Assembly (NCBI GenBank): GCA_018401435.1
Contig: JAGYJW010000038.1
Coordinates: 1 to 64,000 of the forward strand
Length of the DNA: 64,000 bases
Origin: Deltaproteobacteria bacterium
Lineage (GTDB): Bacteria > Myxococcota_A > UBA796 > UBA2385
Direction: 5' to 3'
The notes beneath the pieces were generated by a model, which was given only the letters and a program-made list of their open reading frames with translations, searched no databases and was not told the DNA's origin. Positions 58,213 through 64,000 of this stretch are shown piece by piece (positions within the stretch are counted from its first letter, which is position 1; every line of letters starts with the position of its first letter). A program made the translations under genes and the position numbers.

Positions 58213-59854
58213 GGGCCCCAAAGGGCAGGGCAGCCAGCAGGAAGACGATGGACAGCACGGGGATGCCCGCCACCCACAGCCCCTGCACCGGCAGGCTGAG
58301 GGCGCTGCACAGAAAGCCGATGAGGGTGAAGGCCGCCATGATGCCGCGGTTGAGCCGGCGGTCGGCGGCCTGGTCGCGTTGGGCGGCCTCGGGGTCCCGC
58401 ACCGAGATCTGCAGGCGCTGGGCTTCGAGATCATCGAGCAGCTGAGACAAGGCGATGGGCAGCCGGTCCACCAGGCTGGAGAGGGTCTGCAGGTTGTAGA
58501 AGAGGTCCTGCTTGATGCGCTCCTCGCTCACCCGCTCCTTCAAGAAGCGCTGCACATAGGGCTCGGCGGCGACGATGGGGTCCACCTCCTGGATGAGGGT
58601 CTTGGCCAGCCCCTCGGCCGTGACCAGGGCCTTGAAGAACATGGTGTAGGCGCGGGGAATGCGCGCGCCCTCGCGGGCGGCGGCGGCGGCGAGGTCCACC
58701 ACGAAGGGCCCAAGCTGCATCTCGCGGATGGAGGAGCCCGACCAGTGGCGGTCCACGATGTCGATGGTGGCGCGTTCGACCGCCCGGAAGTCCACCCGCT
58801 CCTCTTTGATGGCGATGTCGTAGCAGAGCCGGGCGATGGTGCGGTAATCGCCGCGTTGAAGGGCAAAGATCATCGAGATGACGTTGTTGCGCATCTCCTG
58901 GGTGAGCCGCCCCACCATGCCGAAGTCCAGCAGGCCGATGACCTCGCCCGGCAGCACCAGGACGTTGCCCGGGTGCAGGTCGCCGTGGAAGAAGCCATGC
59001 TCGAAGAGCATGTCGTAGGCCACGGTGAGCATGTGGTGGCCCACCCGGTCCATGTCGTGGCCGGTCGCCCGGGCGTCGCGGATCTTCACCCCATCCAGGA
59101 ATTCCATCACCAGGATGTGGCGGTCGCTCAGCTCCTCGACCACCTCGGGCACCTTCACGAAGTCGCAGCCGGCGAAATTCGCGGCGATGCGCTTCATATT
59201 CTTGACCTCGACGTCAAAGGCCAGCTCTGCGAGGATGCTCTTCTCGAACTCGGCCAGCATGCCGATGGGGTCGAAGGCGATGGCCTCGGGGAATTCCACC
59301 AGCACCCGCCGGGCCAGCAGCTGCAAGATGCTGAGGTCCGACCGGATCTTCTGGGCGATGCCCTTGCGCTGCACCTTGAGCACCACCCGGCGCCCATCGG
59401 CCAGGGTGGCCCGGTGCACCTGGGCGATGCTGGCGGTGGCCAGGGGGCTGTCGTCGACATGCTGGAAATTGCTGCGCCAGTCATGCCCCAGGCTGTGGAT
59501 CAGCCGCTCCTCGACATCGCTGAAAGGGACGGCAGTGACGTCATCCTGGAGCACCTGCAGGGCTGCGATATAGTCCTCGGGCAGCACGTCGTTGCGGGTG
59601 GACAACACCTGCCCGAGCTTGACGAAGGTGGGGCCCAGCTCCTGCACCGCGCTGATCACGCGCTCGGGGGTGCTGGCGGCCTGCTCGCCCTCTTCGAGCA
59701 CCGGGGCGGCAAAGCCGGGCACGTCGAGGCCGGCCACCAGCATGCCGAAACCATGCCGAATCAACACGCCGGCCACATCTTGCAGGCGACCCAGGTCACG
59801 GACGCGGTGGCCCACACCTCCCACGGTGCGCACAACAGGGCGAACGATCCTCAC
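58178..59854 (-). CDS. UbiB/ABC1/AarF-family kinase-like protein
   Basis: 558 residues with ATG 59854. Atypical kinase motifs of the family are clear: KxGQ-type LGPTFVKLGQVLSTR, VALxK-like RVVLKVQRKGI, and the EFLDG and HGDLHPGNVL catalytic loop with a DFG-like LLDFGMVGRL. One or two membrane segments lie near the C-terminus (SLPVQGLWVAGIPVLSIVF). Family members support ubiquinone or other prenyl-lipid synthesis; in a menaquinone organism the role is less clear. The quinone operon is 4 kb away. Confidence 0.9.
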   Translation of the reverse strand: MRIVRPVVRTVGGVGHRVRDLGRLQDVAGVLIRHGFGMLVAGLDVPGFAAPVLEEGEQAASTPERVISAVQELGPTFVKLGQVLSTRNDVLPEDYIAALQVLQDDVTAVPFSDVEERLIHSLGHDWRSNFQHVDDSPLATASIAQVHRATLADGRRVVLKVQRKGIAQKIRSDLSILQLLARRVLVEFPEAIAFDPIGMLAEFEKSILAELAFDVEVKNMKRIAANFAGCDFVKVPEVVEELSDRHILVMEFLDGVKIRDARATGHDMDRVGHHMLTVAYDMLFEHGFFHGDLHPGNVLVLPGEVIGLLDFGMVGRLTQEMRNNVISMIFALQRGDYRTIARLCYDIAIKEERVDFRAVERATIDIVDRHWSGSSIREMQLGPFVVDLAAAAAREGARIPRAYTMFFKALVTAEGLAKTLIQEVDPIVAAEPYVQRFLKERVSEERIKQDLFYNLQTLSSLVDRLPIALSQLLDDLEAQRLQISVRDPEAAQRDQAADRRLNRGIMAAFTLIGFLCSALSLPVQGLWVAGIPVLSIVFLLAALPFGALTLSMIFWNRG

Positions 59855-59950
59855 GGGCAGCTCAGGGGTAGACGGGCTGCGGGCAGGCTATCCCGCGAGC
59901 GGGCCCCAGACGCGCAGCGTGTCCGGCCCCCCCCACGTCCCGGAGGACCG

Positions 59951-60808
<858 letters not shown>

Positions 60809-60946
60809 GTCACGCTACTTGGTGCTCGCAGTCCCCATCCTCGGTGCGCCGTCGCCGTGGGCCTCGGTGGCGCCGCCGTCCTTGTCATCGACGCGCGGGC
60901 AGGGGGCGCACAGCCTCCCCAAATCCTTCGCGGCGCAGGAGCGCCC

Positions 60947-62587
60947 TCAGAGAATGCCCACCCGGTGCCGGCCCGGAGGCCGCAGGAACTGGCGGAGGAT
61001 CACCGCGTCCCGCACCTGCCGGGCGAAGGGATCGGGCCCCTGGTCGGCCTTTGCGGCCCGCTGGTAGGCGGGGTCTGCGCTGCGGCGCTCCTCGGCGTCC
61101 CGGCCGAGGATGGCGCGACGCAGGCCCGACTCGATGCGCTGGGCCCGGTCGGGGTGCAGAGCACGGGCCTCAATCGCCGCCGCCAAGACCACCCGCCCGC
61201 CATCGTGGAAGGGCTTGCCTTCGGCCAGCTCCACCGCCCGACGTTGCACCTTCGCCCACATCCCCGGGGTCATCTCCAGGCCGGTGAAGTCGGCCAGGCC
61301 GAGGCCATCCAGCGCGGCATATTCAGCGGTATACCAGGCCTCCATCCGAGGCCCGCCAAAGGCCAGGGCCTGGGCCATGGACAGGGCGATCAGCTGGCCT
61401 TGGGCCGTGGGCAGCACCAGGCTGTCCGGCGCGCCGTGCAGGGCATCCCACTCCTCTACAATGGGCTTCACCTGCTGATCGTAGCCCATGCGGTGCAGCA
61501 GGCGGGCGCCCAGGTGCACCCGCAGGTGGGCCGGCGGGTGCTCGTCGTAGCGGCCCTCGTCGGTCATCGCCGCAAAGGTCACCGCTTCGGGGTCGTGGGG
61601 CTGGGCGAAGCTATACACCAAGCCCCGCAAGGCGGCGGGCCCCAGCAGCAGCATCGCCAGGGCGTCGGCCACCAGCTCGGGCAGCCAGGCGCTATAGGGC
61701 CAGGCCTGGCTGCCCCGCACCTGCTGCCCATCCCACTGCAGGGCGCGCCCCGGCTCGACCAGGCCGGTGGCATGGCGCATCTCGTCGGCGAGGCCGGGGA
61801 TGCGCAGCCACATCAGGTGGCCGATCTCATGGGGCAGAGAGGCCTGGCGGAAGAGGTCCTCGCCAAAGTCGTCAGGCACGAAGACGACAGGGTAGCCCTC
61901 GGGGAGCAGACCCAGCCAGAGGCTCTCGCCACCGGGCTGGGCCGGCGCGCAGATGGGCCGCTGGTCGGGAAAACGAAAGCCTTGCACCCCGGCGAGCCGC
62001 TGCACCGGGTCCAGCAGGTCGGCGGCGATGGCGTCGGCGTCGGCCAGCAGCAGGGCGCGCTCCGGATCGCTGCGCCAATCGGCCATCCGCTCCAGGACCT
62101 GCTTCTGGCCCGAAATCCGGCCGATGGTGGCCGCCGGCGCGAGGGCCTTGGGGTCGGCGAGGCGCGCCCGCACCACGCCCACGGGCGCACCCGACAGCGC
62201 GCGGGCCAGGGCGTCCAGATCCCGCGAGGCGGCGTCCAGCGCGGGAATCAGCTCTTTGTCGGCCACCTGGGCGAGGATGCGGCTGGTGGGGTGGGCCGAG
62301 CCCAGGCGGCCGGACAGCCCGGCCAGGTCCACCCGCAGCGCGCGCCCCCGGTCGGATAGGGCCCGAAGCTGGGCCAGGGCCTTCTGCACCGCCGCCTGGT
62401 CGGCCGCGGTGGGTCCCACCAACACCGGGGAGGCCTGGGGGGCCCCTGCTGCGGCGCGGGCCTTTGGGGGGGCCTTGGCGGCCTTGGGCGCCTTGGCGGG
62501 AGCCGCGGCCTTGGCCTTGGAGGCCGCCCTCAGCACCTGGAAGATGATGACCGCCAGGGCGAATAGCTGGCCGAGGTGCTCCTCCAC
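60947..62587 (-). CDS. Membrane-anchored zinc metalloprotease-like protein
   Basis: 546 residues from GTG 62587. An N-terminal membrane segment (LGQLFALAVIIFQVL) is followed by an Ala/Lys/Pro linker. The catalytic zinc motif is PHEIGHLMW (H253, E254, H257: HExxH). Downstream ELVADALAM at about residue 304 has the Glu/Asp typical of the third ligand (ExxxD). The length and arrangement resemble exported metallopeptidases of unknown family. It follows the 65-residue gene directly, after floA. A short, unassigned frame lies between it and the preceding lipoprotein. Confidence 0.7.
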   Translation of the reverse strand: MEEHLGQLFALAVIIFQVLRAASKAKAAAPAKAPKAAKAPPKARAAAGAPQASPVLVGPTAADQAAVQKALAQLRALSDRGRALRVDLAGLSGRLGSAHPTSRILAQVADKELIPALDAASRDLDALARALSGAPVGVVRARLADPKALAPAATIGRISGQKQVLERMADWRSDPERALLLADADAIAADLLDPVQRLAGVQGFRFPDQRPICAPAQPGGESLWLGLLPEGYPVVFVPDDFGEDLFRQASLPHEIGHLMWLRIPGLADEMRHATGLVEPGRALQWDGQQVRGSQAWPYSAWLPELVADALAMLLLGPAALRGLVYSFAQPHDPEAVTFAAMTDEGRYDEHPPAHLRVHLGARLLHRMGYDQQVKPIVEEWDALHGAPDSLVLPTAQGQLIALSMAQALAFGGPRMEAWYTAEYAALDGLGLADFTGLEMTPGMWAKVQRRAVELAEGKPFHDGGRVVLAAAIEARALHPDRAQRIESGLRRAILGRDAEERRSADPAYQRAAKADQGPDPFARQVRDAVILRQFLRPPGRHRVGIL

Positions 62588-62785
62588 TCAGCCCTCCGTG
62601 GGGGGGATTGGAGGAGGCGGAGCCGGGGCCTCCGCCGCCTGCGCGGCCTCGCGGCGGGCCTGCACCGGCGTGCGGTGGGGGTTGCCCCGCCCTCGCGGTG
62701 GTCCCAACACCTCGGCCAACAGCAGGCGCCGCAGCAGGGGCTTTCCGCGGGGCAAGAAGCCCTTGGGATGGGGCGGCGTCTTCAC
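62588..62785 (-). CDS. Small basic, proline-rich protein
   Basis: 65 residues, starting at GTG 62785. The start lies 3 bp from the FloA stop and the stop abuts the metalloprotease start, so it is plausibly a real operon member. Composition is Arg/Pro-rich (LLRRLLLAEVLGPPRGRG). There is no signal peptide and no family. It could also be a chance open frame. Confidence 0.4.
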   Translation of the reverse strand: MKTPPHPKGFLPRGKPLLRRLLLAEVLGPPRGRGNPHRTPVQARREAAQAAEAPAPPPPIPPTEG

Positions 62786-62788
62786 CGT

Positions 62789-63757
62789 TCAGTCGCGGGA
62801 CTCAGAGTCCGCCATCTTGCCCAGCTTGCCGCGCATCTCGGTGTCGGCCACCACATTCTTCAGGTTGTAGTAGTCCATCACGCCCAGCTTGCCGTTGCGC
62901 AGGGCCTCGGCCAGCGCCAGGGGCACCTCGGCCTCGGCCTCTTGCACCTTGGCCAGGGCGGCCTGGTAGAGGGCCTTGTTCTCTTGCTCTTGGGCGACGG
63001 CCATGGCGCGCCGGCCCTCGGCCAGGGCCTGGGCGATGCTCTTGTCGGCCTCGGCCTGGTCGATCTGCAGCTTGGCGCCGATGTTGCTGCCCACATCCAC
63101 ATCGGCGATGTCGATGGAGAGGATCTCGAAGGCCGTGCCGGAGTCCAGGCCCTTGCTCATCACCATCTGCGAGATGCGGTCGGGGTTTTCGAGCACGGTC
63201 TTGTGGGTGGGGGAGGAGCCGATGGTGGTGACGATGCCCTCGCCCACCCGGGCGAGGATGGTCTCTTCGCCGGCACCACCCACCAGGCGCTCGATGTTGG
63301 CGCGCAGGGTGATGCGGCTGACGGCGATGACCTGGATGCCGTCGCCAGCCATGGCCGCGACCTTGGGGGTCTGGATGACCTTGGGGTTGACGCACATGCG
63401 CACGGCTTCGAGCACGTCGCGGCCGGCCAGGTCGATGGCAGCAGCGCGGGCGAAAGTCAGCTTGATACCTGCCTTATCGGCAGAAATCAGCGCATTGACC
63501 ACCTGGGCGACATTTCCGCCGGCCAGCAGGTGGGCTTCGAGGTGGTCCACCGAGATGTCCAGGCCCGCCTTCACCGCGCTGATGCGCGGGTTGACGATAT
63601 TGGCCGGGTTCACCCGGCGCAGGCGCATGGCGATGAGCTGGCCCATGCCCACGCCGGCCCCCGAGGCCAGGGCGGCGATCCAGAGGCCGAAGGGCACGAA
63701 GTAGATGAAGACGAAGAAGCCGACGACGACGAGGGCTGCAATGACCAGGAGCTCCAC
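62789..63757 (-). CDS. floA: Flotillin-like FloA (YqfA family)
   Basis: GTG 63757 after GGAGAG gives 322 residues; a longer Arg-rich leader is not expected in this family. It has two N-terminal hydrophobic segments (LLVIAALVVVGFFVFIYFV, then GLWIAALASG) and a band-7 domain with NPANIVNPRISAVKAGLDIS, then AVSRITLRANIERLVGG. The C-terminal coiled coil contains EAEAEVPLALAEALRNGKLG, matching FloA. It organises membrane microdomains. An NfeD-like gene lies just upstream, at the right edge. Confidence 0.9.
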   Translation of the reverse strand: MELLVIAALVVVGFFVFIYFVPFGLWIAALASGAGVGMGQLIAMRLRRVNPANIVNPRISAVKAGLDISVDHLEAHLLAGGNVAQVVNALISADKAGIKLTFARAAAIDLAGRDVLEAVRMCVNPKVIQTPKVAAMAGDGIQVIAVSRITLRANIERLVGGAGEETILARVGEGIVTTIGSSPTHKTVLENPDRISQMVMSKGLDSGTAFEILSIDIADVDVGSNIGAKLQIDQAEADKSIAQALAEGRRAMAVAQEQENKALYQAALAKVQEAEAEVPLALAEALRNGKLGVMDYYNLKNVVADTEMRGKLGKMADSESRD

Positions 63758-63803
63758 GCGCTCTCCACGATTCGGGGTGATGGGGCCATAGCCCCGCGGC
63801 GCC

Positions 63804-64000
63804 TCAGCCGCTCGCTTCTTGGGCCTTGTTCGCTGGCTCTCGCGCGAGGGCCTCGACCACCACGCGCACACCTTCGACCTCGACCACCGACACGGCGGTG
63901 CCCGCGGCGATCCAGTCCCCGCTGCTCACCACATCGACCAGCTGGCCGTCGATGCGCGCCTTGCCCGACGGCCGCAGCACCGTGGTGGAGAGCCCCGACC
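63804..64000 (-). CDS. NfeD-like protein, C-terminal part (runs off right edge)
   Basis: The frame is open from the right edge to TGA at 63804-63806; only the last 65 residues are visible. They form the OB-fold of NfeD: LSTTVLRPSGKARIDGQLVD, then GDWIAAGTAVSVVEVEGVRV and a short charged tail. NfeD-FloA pairs are standard, and FloA follows 46 bp downstream. The start and the membrane or protease part are outside the window. Confidence 0.8.
   Translation of the reverse strand, partial: SGLSTTVLRPSGKARIDGQLVDVVSSGDWIAAGTAVSVVEVEGVRVVVEALAREPANKAQEASG

Overview
The window looks like a chromosomal segment from a high-GC member of the Myxococcota or another former deltaproteobacterial lineage. I infer this from several features: very high GC with strong third-position bias, an abundance of lipoproteins with acidic Asp/Gly or Asp/Thr linkers, a MopE-type metal-binding repeat protein with FG-GAP repeats, a MYXO-CTERM-like tail, tandem flotillins, and a futalosine-type menaquinone operon. 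No rRNA, tRNA, CRISPR array or replication origin was seen.

Layout. 1-22 kb: mostly ordinary genes. These are a tandem paralogue pair at the left edge, cell-envelope lipoproteins, a PilZ protein, a CrtZ-like hydroxylase, a MauG/MbnH-like di-haem enzyme coupled to a lipoprotein, a haem-c-containing beta-propeller lipoprotein, a VWA lipoprotein, an NfeD-flotillin-flotillin operon, pal-cpoB, an SGNH hydrolase, mnmG and an AlkD/HEAT-like protein. 22-31 kb: large secreted proteins. These are an FG-GAP protein carrying a one-base frameshift, a subtilase split by an in-frame TAG and carrying five GTGLATSPMG repeats, and a 1226-residue repeat protein. 31-38 kb: an accessory island. It holds an MmeI-like restriction-modification gene with a damaged 3' end, a DUF4258/MqsA-type toxin-antitoxin pair, a wrecked higB with an intact higA, and two paralogous small proteins that each overlap the end of an antitoxin gene. 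38-47 kb: a GT-C-like membrane protein, an amidohydrolase, and a leftward operon ruvX - universal stress protein - outer-membrane protein - redox lipoprotein. The outer-membrane protein gene is interrupted by a 1.8-kb ISAs1-family element with a perfect 9-bp target duplication. 47-55 kb: cinA, a GbsR-like regulator with a palindromic operator, and a menaquinone operon (polyprenyl synthase, MenG/UbiE, UbiX, fused MqnE-MqnA). 55-64 kb: lipoproteins, a UbiB-like kinase, a metalloprotease and an NfeD-FloA operon running off the right edge.

Most notable result. The redox lipoprotein at 41618-43525 has an in-frame TGA exactly where the first Cys of a thioredoxin-type CxxC should be (FATW-TGA-PQC). 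The reading frame continues through a complete AhpC/TSA-like domain. Eleven bases after the TGA, the RNA can form a 6-bp hairpin with loop GGUC closed by A-U, which as I recall it matches the apical loop of the E. coli fdhF SECIS. This is strong sequence evidence for a selenoprotein that joins a beta-propeller to a UxxC redoxin. Other disruptions (single-base indels in G/C runs, two TAG codons where Tyr is expected) look more like decay or assembly error and are flagged individually.
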